Source: Apostichopus japonicus (lineage: Eukaryota; Echinodermata; Holothuroidea; Aspidochirotida; Stichopodidae). From it: 60,000 bases of DNA. Positions 39,572 through 51,039 of the stretch are shown here, in pieces. The notes beneath the pieces were generated by a model. That model saw nothing but the letters and a program-made list of their open reading frames with translations, ran no database searches and was not told the origin of the DNA. The translations under genes and the position numbers were made by a program. Position 1 is the first letter of the stretch. Each line of letters opens with the position of its first letter. The DNA lies in assembly GCF_037975245.1 (NCBI RefSeq), contig NC_092583.1:8953764-9013763 (forward strand). The letters run 5' to 3'.

Positions 39572-42500
39572 ATGACAATGTTATCTAGACATATGAAGGA
39601 ATTTCACCATCAGCAAACCCAACCGGTTCTTTTTAGGTAAGTTCAATAAACCTTTTCGATTTAAATTATGAATTGGGGCGACAAATCAACAAATTGTATA
39701 TAGTTTTAGGCCTGTATATAAATTTAAATATAAATTCGCAGTTACTTTAAGGGGCTCCATGTGTGCAATACGTATTGTGGTCTGTCATTAATGGAATGTC
39801 ATAAATGAATACTTTCATGTCACAACAGATGTTCCAGAACAAAATACTAATATCCATAGATAATAATCAGGGTGGTACTTACTTCGTCAATAACTAAACA
39901 ATTGCAAATAATTTCTCGTAAATTTCATTATTAATGGGGGAACATTTCGCAGCGTGTTTGTGTTTTCTTGTTTAGTTCCTTGAGTTAAAGTATGTTTGAA
40001 TCAATGTTATAAACAGAGCCACAAAGCGAAAATATAGCCCCTCCCCCTGTCACCCCATCTCGCATTGTAAATGTATACGAGTCATCTTAATTAACCATTC
40101 TTTTGGGAAGTGAGAAACATTACAATTTTTTCCCCTATTTATTCAGGATAATTAAACATGTATATGGTACATCGATTATATTTAGAGTTTCGATAACAAC
40201 ATAGGTATGTTATCTGAATGAGAAATATTACAATTAAGAACGCTAAAAATCCGACGTAAAATTGTTAACTCTTGTTGCGTAATTTCTTTGCAGACGTTCG
40301 GTTTGGAAAAAGGTCGTTTCGACCTTGAACTGTTGTAGCCACCCTCGATCTAATACTTACGAAGTTTGTGAACCGTATGAACCAAGACCATCATCATCTG
40401 CCCAAACTTCATCTCATGGATCGAGAAACAACTCGCAACAGAGAGTCGGTCACGTGACCGACCTACAAGGGAAAGCATCTCCACCCTTGGAAACGCAAAG
40501 CTTTCAAACAAAGTGCAGCATTATCAAGGCGAAGTCGCCTCTTAACGAACCACCAAAGCTTCAACGGAAGGTCAAAAAATCTTCCAGCCCATTAAGAAAG
40601 CTTCATGCCTCTCCAGAGGTCACTCTTTTCCAGCCCACCAACACCCTCGTAAATAATAAAGGGCGCCTTCATCCCACCAAGCTACAAGATATGACCAAAC
40701 TTAGATACCAGCTAAGTGGTATCGATCTGACTGAACCAAAGAAAACAACGGCTGAACCAGTCAAAGCAACGGCTGAACCTGTCGAGGGAACGGCTGAACC
40801 TGTCAAAGGAACTGCTGAAATAGTAAAAGCAACGACTAAGCCAGTTAAAGCACTATCTGAACCAATAATGTTCAAGCCTGAGCATACTCAGGAAAAGAAA
40901 GTTGTTGCAAGGTGAGACCAAAGATTTGGTGTAATTCAGTTAAGTAGTATTTTGACATGAGTTGTCACATTAGAACAGAGAAGAGCAAAGTTTATCGACA
41001 GCTGTAGATAACAATTATATAAATTCCCAGTGAAATTGTCGCCAGACACTTGGAGACAGGAAACTAAACCAAATACAGAATGCATACTGGGCTACTGTAA
41101 TCTGTTTTCGTATGATTGATGGTGGATTTTGATGAAATATAAGTGATTAATAAGGATTGGAAAACATGAAAGAACGATTTTATTTTCAAAAAAAAAGAAG
41201 AAAAAAGATCAATGCTTCAAGCCTACAAAATGGTACCAGCTGGGATTGTTTTGTATACAGACCTGGCCTAAAATAATGTTTCCGTAAATTCATGTCGAAT
41301 AGGAGGAGGAGGGGTGTAGGTGGGGTAATGTTAGCAGAGTAGGAGTGATTGAAGGGTGGTTTTAATGTGTGGAATGGATGATCATTTCCCATTGATTATA
41401 ATCCGACAGCGAGAAAGGATTATTCGAGAACGACAATATATTTAACATGTTTAGTTAAGACTCACATTCAATTGATTCCACATTTACGCGTGTTCGTTAT
41501 ACTTGTAAGACGGTATAATAAACGTTCAATGTAAGGCACATTTAGCTATCACTTTTTTTTTATATTTCATTTCCATTTAGGAAGACAAAGAAAATGCTAA
41601 GGCTGCAACGTTTATTTCCAGAATGTGAGTTGTTATTGCAGAGTGATTTTCAGCATGTTTTACATCCAACCGTCAACAAACCGATTACTCTTGGCAGAGG
41701 AGCGTATGGAGTAGTAACACTAATGAAAAATATCAACACTGGAAGGCTGTGCGCGGTCAAAACCTTTCAAAATCATCTTAGAAATGCGAAAATATTCAAG
41801 GTTAGCAAACCAATTAAATTTAATGAAAAATTGATCCCATGAAGAATCAACAATTTTTAGGATTTACATGAATATCCATTAGAACGAACTTTTTTACTTC
41901 AACCATACCCACCAATCCCCGGTAGCATACGCTATTTACAAAAGAATACATATAGTCGACTGCAATCATACCGTAGAGATATGATGGCAAAGGGGGACAT
42001 GGGACATGAGTTGGAAAGACGATAAACATTCCCCGCCTACCCTTCCCCCCTCCCCCAACCAACCCCTGCCTGTTTTATTAACCACCAATACACATCGCGC
42101 CCAAATGTAGCAAATAAAGTGTGTTCTCTTTGCTACCACCTACATTTTCCCATGACCGTTTCCTTAAAACACTTACGGTAGAGTAAGTGATTATTTTCTG
42201 TTGACATTACGACCAACCACCTCACCTCCCAAAGCCCCCTCCCTCAAATCCCCCTCCATCAATTCCTTCTCCCTCAAATCCCCCTCCCTTAAAGCCTTCT
42301 CCCACTCCCACCTCAGTGAGCCCTCTCCATATTCTGTATCGCAATGTCGAAGCAGATATTAACATTATACTTATTTGCTTATAAACTGTGTTGGTTGAAG
42401 AGAACCCAATGGTTGCACAAATGTTCTTTTAAGATCTTGCTGCAAAGATAGCTATGCAGCTCGAGTCAACATAAAATTAGTGGGTAAACGCAATAGTGTC

Positions 42501-43202
42501 ATAGCATATTTGCTTCTTAAATGCAAATATTGCTCAAAATGGAAAATTTCTTTTGCTTATATTTAGAATGCAAAGTTGGAGATTCAGATGTTAACTAAAC
42601 TACGCGGTTTAAAGTGCGTCCCAGAACTGCACGGTATTGTACCAGCAGAGGGGAACACCGGGGTACCTTCTGTCGTTCAAGAATTTATCGGTGACCAAAA
42701 CACTTTGAAGACATGGACTCTCCAAGCCGCTCTCAAGAAGAAGATCCTTTCCACTGCTGCAATTGTCCGTATTTCTCTGAGCATCGTTAAAGCCCTCATT
42801 GATGTTCACTCCAGAGGTGTCCTTCACTGTGATCTTAAACCTGACAATATCATGCTGATGACTGGATTTCAAAACCAGAAAGATCCTCAAATCAAAATTA
42901 TCGATTTTGGAAAGGCAGTTAATATGGCCGATAAGCCAAAATATGAACATTTCAGACTAAAGAGGCAAGCAGAAGTTCTTAAAAGGTGCTACCATATTGA
43001 CCCGGCGGTCATCTTAGGGACAATGCCATACACTGAATATTCAGAGATATATTCACTCGGTATGATGTTCATGCAACTGGCAGGAAACCAGATTCCATAT
43101 TTGAAAAATACTGGCGAAATGTGCGTGAATAAGAACTTTGTTCAAAGATCAACAATAGACAATGTCCTGATGTTACTGACGACATACATAGGTATCTTAT
43201 AA
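39572..43202 (+). CDS. divergent serine/threonine-type protein kinase with N-terminal repeats
   Basis: Coding exons 39572-39636, 40294-40911, 41581-41800, 42567-43202; phases join and give 512 residues. A leader exon ending at 38754 is likely: reading the ATG frame back across that junction meets a TAA before any other ATG, supporting 39572. Residues 22-227 are Ser/Pro/Lys-rich with 7-residue repeats, probably disordered. Kinase domain about 260-505: LGRGAYGVV (265-273), Lys288 (CAVK), Glu306 (LEIQML), HCDLKPDN (388-395), DFG (414-416). The catalytic Asp390, Lys392, Asn395 and Asp414 are present, so it may be active. Unusual points: HRD reads HCD, and the APE position reads DPA in HIDPAVILGT, so its Glu is absent. 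The substrate and subfamily are unknown to me. A GT at 43192 could be a donor, so the true C-terminus might differ by a few residues or an extra exon. Confidence 0.8.
40445..40462. repeat. 18-bp perfect palindrome with E-box
   Basis: GTCGGTCACGTGACCGAC equals its own reverse complement and contains CACGTG. It sits inside a coding exon of the kinase gene (encoding RVGHVTDLQ). Chance is possible. Confidence 0.9.
40742..40867 (+). repeat. six in-frame 21-bp repeats in the kinase N-terminal region
   Basis: The units translate as KTTAEPV, KATAEPV, EGTAEPV, KGTAEIV, KATTKPV and KALSEPI. The consensus is K-x-T-A-E-P-V, mixed charge with proline, likely an extended linker before the kinase domain. 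The first three units are closest to each other. Confidence 0.93.
42224..42316. repeat. pyrimidine-rich minisatellite in kinase intron 3
   Basis: A C/T-only strand bias with repeats such as ctccctcaaatccccctcc and cccttaaagccttctccc. It lies in the intron before the last exon and could adopt non-B DNA. Confidence 0.8.
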
Positions 43203-46200
43203 AAAACATTACGTCATAAAAAGAGGGCGGTATGTACGCCGAGATTGCCAAGATTGCCGTCTCGGCGATTGGCAACCAAGAGCATCTTATGATTACGACA
43301 AAAACATGTGTTACGACATCGGCGCGGATCATTACCAATGTCTCTGTAACAACGATCACTTGGAACAAATAATATTGTTTCATACACATAAAATTGCTAT
43401 GATTTTAACTAAAGTCGAAATGCAATCATACGATAATATAAAAACATTAATAAGAAAGAAATTCTTTCCCTTTTTCATCTTTCCTGTCATGATATACTTG
43501 TGTTTACCCCTTCACTTCTCCCTTACCTTACCACGCCACCCACATATAAACAAAAGCTATGACGCATTCAGTGGTACTGTTTAGCGAAAGCCAATAGTAA
43601 GAGGAACAAGCGAGATAGGCAATGTCAAGCGACATTTGAGAATTCTATTTCATTGGGTATATTCAGTCACTTGTTACGGCTAAATTTTGTATTGGGTTAT
43701 ATAACTTTGTATAATTCTAATGGAATTATGAAATATTCACACAAAATCTTGAATCTTACTATGAGTAATTTATGTTTCTAAGAGTGTTTACAACCATTTA
43801 GCTACTTCTTAATATATCTAGATATTAATAGTTTAATGCAGTCAGACAATTCAATGTAATCTTTTTTTTTAAATTACTAAACAACTTTGAAACGTACAAG
43901 CCTCGCTTTATCGGTTCTGATTACGTCAGAGGCGAATCCAGCACTTTGGAGAGGCAAAGTGCGCTATTAAGTCATCGAAGTGAACTATATCATGCAGATG
44001 GTGTCAAGGTTCAAGGAGTCCTCCACCCTACCCCACCTCTACCAGACAAAATCATACAATTTATACAACAAATGGTACACTTTAAAGTGGCCAGGACACG
44101 ACAATTTCAACGTCCTGTCTTTTTGGATTCCATCTAAGCATGCCCTCTAGAACATATATCAAACATTCTGTCAGTTAAAAATTTGATTTTGGCCTTCGAA
44201 AATTGAGATTTAATTTACCCTCTTCGGGCTTGAAAAGTTTGTTCGGCTGAAAATTTTCCTAATCTCATGACGTCATGTTATGAACACGATTTAACTCTCG
44301 CTGATTCCTCCGAACACATATCATACTTACAGTACGACAAGTGTGCATAAATACACAAAACAATCGATAACAAGTCGGCGCGAAATCAGATCGAAATTCC
44401 CCGTGGAATGTCAGATTTAAAACCAAATGCGGCAACCGAAGTTCTGAGTGATAGTGGTTCTTCACCAGGCAGTGAACTTGGGCTATAATTAGAGTGCCCT
44501 TTCTCATATTCGAAGCAGAGAGTGAAGGCGATGATCATGCCAATATTGAACCGAACGTTGAGGGTGGACCTGAGGTGTTAGAACCGTAGGCCCTATCAGT
44601 TCGAGCCTGTTAAACGAGCCCAAATTAAAGCTCTACAACATATCGAAGAACAAACCCGTTCGGAACTATTGCAAGGAACATTCAACGTGGTAAGAATTTA
44701 TTAACGAAGCATTTAAAAACAAATCCAGTCCATTTTGTGCATGTGTTGTTGGAATTCGTGGAACCCCCTAAACCGTATTGTGCGCTGTGTTACGGTGACT
44801 TACAACCCATATGTACAATGTGTTGGCTATGTATTCATATACATGTACAATGATCACCACTTGCCCCATTGGAGGTTTTCTGTTCTCCAATCTAGTCTTA
44901 GGAGTGTTTAATGTGGAACACTTTACAGAAGAACGAATCGTTTATGTCGACCCGTTTTTGTTTTATTTCATTTCTTTTGTTTCATTTCATTATAAAATAG
45001 GAGGGATCGTAGTATGCTTCCGTGAAGTGTTCGCTACATACGGAGCTGTATACTGGCTAGGCCCAGTGAATCGGCGCTGGTGTTGTGCACTAACTTGGTC
45101 ATAATCGCCGTGTTTTTTTCGTCCTTCGCCCATCGATTATTGTAATGAAAAACGCATACATAGGCTTAATGAGTTTGAACAGTAATGTTATTTTGTGGTA
45201 GATACAATAAACATAGCCACACGCTCAGCTACATGGCTAGCATTTGGGTAAGATTTGAATTATTGTTCCTTTAAGTAAAGGATCATTATTTTATAAGCAT
45301 GAAATTAAATTGATAAATGAAAATAATGATAATTGTTGCAATAATAATTAAAGAATAATTCCTCTGTTTTGCCCAAGTTGAAAAAATTATTCCAGTTAAA
45401 ACAGGCTGTGCGAAGTCATACAATCTGAAAAAAACACTGAGTATAATTTTGGTAACCTAAACCATTCATTCTGAAAGAGTTGCGAATTGAAGTCAAATTT
45501 ATAGATTTCTTTGGTGACTGAAAATATCTAAGTATCGTGTTGGCTGGCGCCTACGTATATGTTAACGCGCTAAGTAAACAGTATACAGTAAACAATGGGT
45601 GCATGGTGGTATAATATTCACGCTGTTTGCTCTTGAACGACAAGGCAATGCTGTAAACAATTTGGCAACGTTTTGTTCTGAAATTGAAGCAAACTTTAGA
45701 CGTTTGTCGGAAACCTTAGATGTATTCCGGAGGTGACACAGGGAATTCTGTTTCAATCAATTCATAACGGTGGATTGCTCGACCATGTGAATACGTTACC
45801 GTCTGAGATGAGCTTATAAGACATAGTTTGAAGAGGGTGGCAAAGTTAAATATTTGAGATATTATGTGAACTTTGGCTAGACTACGTAAGCTGCATAACT
45901 TTGTACAATAGGTGCGAATTTAAAGTAAAGGTTGTCAGCGAAATCTGACACCCGCTTGCATCATTCGAACACTTTTCTTTTTATCACGTTTTGATGTGTA
46001 ATGCCGACATAGTTAAATGGATTAAGTATACATGACCTTTAGGCCTTCACAAATCTGTTTTCATGCCACCGTTGTACTTCAATACAAGCTCAGGCAATGC
46101 CAATGGGAGACAGTCATTAGGCTAGGCCTAAGTTAGGCTTGAACCTATCAATTGTATATGAGGTAAAATGCGTAATACTTTACAGCTGCCACAACACAGG

Positions 46201-47249
46201 GTTGCATATGCAAGTAATCAAGAAACTATTTTAATCACACCCACCCCTCCTCCACCTCACTTTCATATGACATATAATAAGGTGAAACTTTGATTTTTAG
46301 GAAGTACTAGGACATAAATCACACAGCGTAAGTTAGTGCTATGCCCTCTACTGTAATTCGAACTTTGGCTAAAGCCCATAAGGTCTAACAATAGGCCGTT
46401 TCTACATTGTATGTTAAAATTATGGTTTGATGTATCTTGGAACTTATGACATGAACTGGCATGTTGGAGCAATGTTAGCTACTGATGCTAGGTCTAGCAG
46501 GCCCCCTATCAATAAAAATGTAATTAATGTACTGAAAGATGTAAATTACTTTAACAAAAGTACAGAAAAATGTGTGTTCTTCTGTTGGCCACAATGGTCC
46601 AACCTTTGTAGAATTTTATAACTTATTCAGGGAAACATTTAGTGGGAGGGGGGGGGTGGGGTGGAGGCGTGAACTCTACTCTCTATTCATATATTTAGAT
46701 ATATTCAATTGGTCAATAATTTGCAACCTGCTGATTTCTTTCTCTCATATTGAAAACTTACGGTCAAATACAACGTCATGGTCAGGGCCTCCGTTTCTCC
46801 TTCAACACGTCTCTCGTTGGGTGTGCATAGGGTGTAAGGGAGAATAACAAGGTGGCAAAATGATACGTATGTATAATTTGTATTATAACCATGATCCTAA
46901 GAAATTGTAATACAATGCGGATATGCTTACATCTGCTGGTATGGATGATAAACGTAAAAAACAACTTTAGATGGAGTAAAAACTACATCAGTAGTGACCA
47001 ATGGTATTATAAAAATATTTTTTTTGCCAAACATATATTGTTGTGTGTTTTGGGATAGGTCGCAGAATTAGGAAAATTAGGCAGAAATATTCGTTAGTTA
47101 ACTGACCAGTCTCCTTTCTTAATCTATTTTCTTTCCTGGAATTAATCTTTCGAACCCCATTATAGAACCAATTTATATAGCGTCGGATACATATATATAC
47201 ATATATAATAAGAGTTTCACGCGTTGAGCGATCATCATACATCTGTCAT
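43203..47249. other. intergenic or 3' flank, no supported gene
   Basis: Follows the kinase stop. No canonical exon set is visible. A 113-base open stretch at 44588-44690, ending in a GTAAGA donor, encodes RRPYQFEPVKRAQIKALQ but meets stops upstream and has no partner exon, so it is not annotated. A G-rich run at about 46643-46666 could form a G-quadruplex. The rest is AT-rich and unremarkable. Confidence 0.5.
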
Positions 47250-47255
47250 AATATA

Positions 47256-47301
<46 letters not shown>

Positions 47302-47310
47302 ATATATATA
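47250..47310. repeat. (TA)n microsatellite
   Basis: Near-pure TA run with short interruptions, in intergenic DNA. Confidence 0.95.
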
Positions 47311-47789
47311 TTCATGTCATCTGTCTTTACGCGTTTTTACAGGTTTTGTAAGCAACAAAATCAACAGGAAAGAAGATGTTACATTTGCCCCAATATTTAT
47401 ATTGTCTATTAGCTGCGAAAAGTACCTCGATTACTCCATTAAAGCAAAGCAATCTTGAACTCACTGCCAAACTAAGACCGTTTTCTACAATTGTTTGCAT
47501 TGAGATTGGTCATACTGGAAAATCTAATTAGATGAACTGTTAAGTTTCATGAACGGCGCCTGGTCACAGCGAAACTACATCCAACCTACATCCAACATGA
47601 AATACGACGGAAAAATGGCAAAGTAAGACTTTCGAGCGGCACTTTGAAGCATATGCAAATATTTTCGAGTTGTCCGTTTTGAGTTTTAGATTCTACGGAT
47701 GCCCATGAGCATATTTCCAATTGCCAATAGCCTCCTATTCGTAGGAGGCGCAACGCACATGTTATTGGAAAGGTTGGTCGGTGAGAGAT

Positions 47790-48460
47790 ACGGTAGCTCA
47801 TAAACAAGGTTATGACAATTTGGCGTCTGGTGACTACAAATGACCTTTGACCTCAATAAAACACAATTTGCATCCTGTACTGAACGTGTCACAACTACAT
47901 ACTGATATGAAATTCGTCCAACCTTCCCTACTTGAGATATCGTGTGCACGGTTTTCAAAATTTGACCCGAGTAACCCAACATGAATTGGACCTCCACCAA
48001 AAACAATAGGGATCTTGAGCTCAATGTGGCACTCCTTCACACGAAAAAGAAATTGATCCAAGCTTTCCTTCTTGAGATATCGTACTTACAAGGTTCTCAC
48101 AATTTGACCCCTGGTGACGCCAAATCACCTTTGACCTTCACACAAAATTATAGGCTTTTTTCCTAAGAAGGTCCTTCTACTTACGAAAAATAAGTGTAAT
48201 CCTAGCTTCTCTTCTTGAGATATCGTGTTTACATGATTTTCACTATTTGGCCCCTGGTGACACCAAATGACCTTTGACCTCCCCACAAAACAATTGGGTT
48301 ATTCTACTCAATGTGTTACTCATAAACATTATATATTAGATTGGTCCAAGCTTCCCTTCTTGAGATATCGTGTTTACAAGCGAGACAATACACATACACA
48401 CACACATACACAAATCCGCCTGCACGACTGCATCGGTTACGATTTTCATCGAAAGCAAAA
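47790..48460 (+). repeat. GGTCA/TGACCT tandem array, unit about 143 bp, with CA-rich end
   Basis: The landmark cttgagatatcgtgt recurs at 47931, 48071, 48214 and 48359 (spacings 140, 143, 145). Each unit contains accaaatgacctttgacct and a caatgtggcactcc-like block. The last unit runs into acaagc, then a CA-rich stretch at 48388-48412. The array at 51.0-53.5 kb ends with the same module. Confidence 0.9.
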
Positions 48461-48820
48461 ATGACCTCTGCAAATAATTCTAGCTGTGGTTAACACATAT
48501 CGTTTCAATTGCGATTCTGCTAACGCTTCGTATGCAGTTGTTTGTCAGAAATATCTATATATATGGTTCAATATTTATGTAACAGTTTAATAACCGTAAC
48601 TTCATAAGATTATGGCATTGTGTACGTTTAAATGTTATTGCCGGTTACTTAGCAATGATCACATGATATAATTCGTTAGCTTTGCCATAGTTGTGGGTAG
48701 ATGCATTCAGATCCATTGAGAAAAGGACTAACGTCAAATACATTACCTAATGATTAGACTTAAACCCAATAGAACGGGAATAGATAATGGTATTATGCCA
48801 TGTTACGTTCTTATGTATTA

Positions 48821-48849
48821 TATATATAGTATATATGTAGTATATATTC

Positions 48850-48894
<45 letters not shown>

Positions 48895-48903
48895 TATAAA
48901 TAA

Positions 48904-48954
<51 letters not shown>
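48821..48954. repeat. (TA)n microsatellite with (AAAT) interruptions
   Basis: TA-rich run with three ataaataaatata blocks near 48884-48910. Confidence 0.95.
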
Positions 48955-48956
<2 letters not shown>

Positions 48957-50838
48957 TATTTCTTTTGCGGGAAAGAAGCAGTTCAAATTCATGCTGTGCC
49001 ATTTTTTTTTTTGTGTCTAAGAATGAAATGTTTGTCCCTGAGAGCTGCCTGAAGTATATAAGGGTGTAGCCTTCTGTCTGTTATGCAAAATCCGGGTATG
49101 TGAAGTAGATGGAAGTTATTTTAGTTGCAGTCTTCATCGAGTAAAAATGTGATTTCCTTCGGGATGAGTCTTCATGGCGCAGAGAAATATGATTAGGTTT
49201 TAGTCTTTACATCCAGCGTATAATGAGTTTGTTGCGTGTAGTTTTATTTGTTTACTTTTTCTTTACTAACTCCTGCTTGACCTCTTATTTCGTTGTTTTA
49301 TTTCACCAAAAGGTACTTAAGCCAACTGACCTCTTTCCTTTTTTTGTGTGTTGTTTCACGAAAGGATAACAACCTGCTAGAGAAACCCTCCTTGTCCCAT
49401 TCATTATAATAAATAAATTTCGCTAAAGTTGTAAACAACTAACACCATGCATCAAATTTACATACCAATGAGAAACATTTTTTTTTACTTTATAGCATTC
49501 AGTGACTAGCTGTGCTGCTATACAATCCCCTGTTGCAAATTAATCCAACGCCAAACATTGCGACATTGTATTTTATGAATTATGCCTACTTTTGTTATTT
49601 AAAAAGACGGCCGCCCTTTAGAATCGCGTCATGTATTAGGAATCTACATTTTCCACGTGAATGCCAGCTGAACATACACTTTTCATAGCAATCTCAAAAA
49701 TCAAAGGTTGGGACGAAGGACAAAATCTAGACCCGGATTTGCAAAGAATTGTGTCGGCGAACAATTAAACCATAGTTCTCATTTAGTAGCACACTTCTTC
49801 AATACAATACCTCAAATTCTCTAATTTGGTTCGTTATTCTCGAACTGAAAAAAGACATCATACGTCAAACGTCGTTGTCTTTATTAACGGAAACCTAGAT
49901 CCATTGCTTAAGAAGCGCCAGTCATAGAAACGATAAAAATTCTTTTAATTTCAGGATGATTTATTCTCTCCTCATAATTAATCAATGAATCAATAATATT
50001 AATTACTTCAGGATAACCATTGGAAACAATCAATTTGATAATTATATGGCCGTAACAGACACCTTTGGTATATCATTGACTGAAGAGGCTAAAGAGGCTT
50101 AATTTTGTGTTGAATTGTTACAAAGTTGGATATTTTAATTTTCACATCTCAAATATGAAACTTTTGTGTGGTATCGGTATATGTGAAGAAAAAGTGCAAA
50201 AAAAAAATCATCTCCAAATTGCGCCATTTTTCATCATTTAATAATATCTCGATTTTCTAAAAAATTTGAAGGGAGAGGAGGGTACCCCTCCCCTCATACC
50301 CATTCTCGGCGATCGTTTGGCGATCGCATTAATCTCAAAATTTGCGGATAATCTGAACCCCCACATATGTCAAAAAGAAATCTACGTCACTTTTAACATT
50401 TATCGCGATGCGTTCATTTGTACACGCGCAGCGTGGGAAGGGCCTTGCTATAGATACAGAATGAGTGAGACTTCGTTGTGAACTTTCCATAAATGGTGCC
50501 ATGTGTATATGGTATTGCGTTAAACATGCTGCAATGGAACAGCAGTGTAAATGTAATAACCTTGTAGCCCTATATGCTTATTATCATCAGCACTACCCAA
50601 CTACTCAAATATTTATTTTAAGTGAGGACAATAATGATCTTTTAACACAAAAACAGTTTCATTTGAATACAAAATCAAATTCTTGGTAACGTACATAGAA
50701 TGTTTGACTTGAATTGTTTGATTTAACAACCAGCTAGAGCTAAAACGAAACTACCTTTATAGTACTTGGTTAGTCAAGGTGCTAGATAATGGCAGAATTG
50801 TCTAGGAACTTTTGAAGTTACATATTAAAGCAGTAGAC

Positions 50839-50840
<2 letters not shown>
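48955..50840. other. intergenic, no gene seen
   Basis: AT-rich sequence. At about 50268-50300 a small island (gggagaggagggtacccctc) forms an imperfect palindrome and is followed by ggcgatcgtttggcgatcgc, a direct repeat of ggcgatcg. Probably a transposon remnant, not assignable. Confidence 0.45.

Positions 50841-50887
<47 letters not shown>
50841..50887. repeat. (TA)n microsatellite
   Basis: Pure TA run of about 47 bases. Confidence 0.95.
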
Positions 50888-50890
<3 letters not shown>

Positions 50891-51039
50891 AGATGGCATT
50901 AACAAACATAGGAAGTAAGTAATTGTGGTCCTACATGTACCCATAAAGTAACCAACACTATAGCCAACACTTTTGTGATCCCAAAATTTGATCGGTTTTT
51001 TTTATCAATAGGCACTTTTGAGATCTAAATATGGCTTCG

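Noticed and set aside
42609-42950. 113-codon minus-strand frame
   Set aside because: Antisense shadow of the kinase domain exon.
44588-44690. Possible exon with RRPYQFEPVKRAQ resembling a region of P2X7-like cysteine-rich proteins
   Set aside because: It has a stop just upstream, no acceptor in phase and no partner exon. The resemblance is to a few residues only.
47686-48061. Minus-strand open frames of 75-112 codons
   Set aside because: They fall in the 143-bp GGTCA tandem array and have no recognisable domain.
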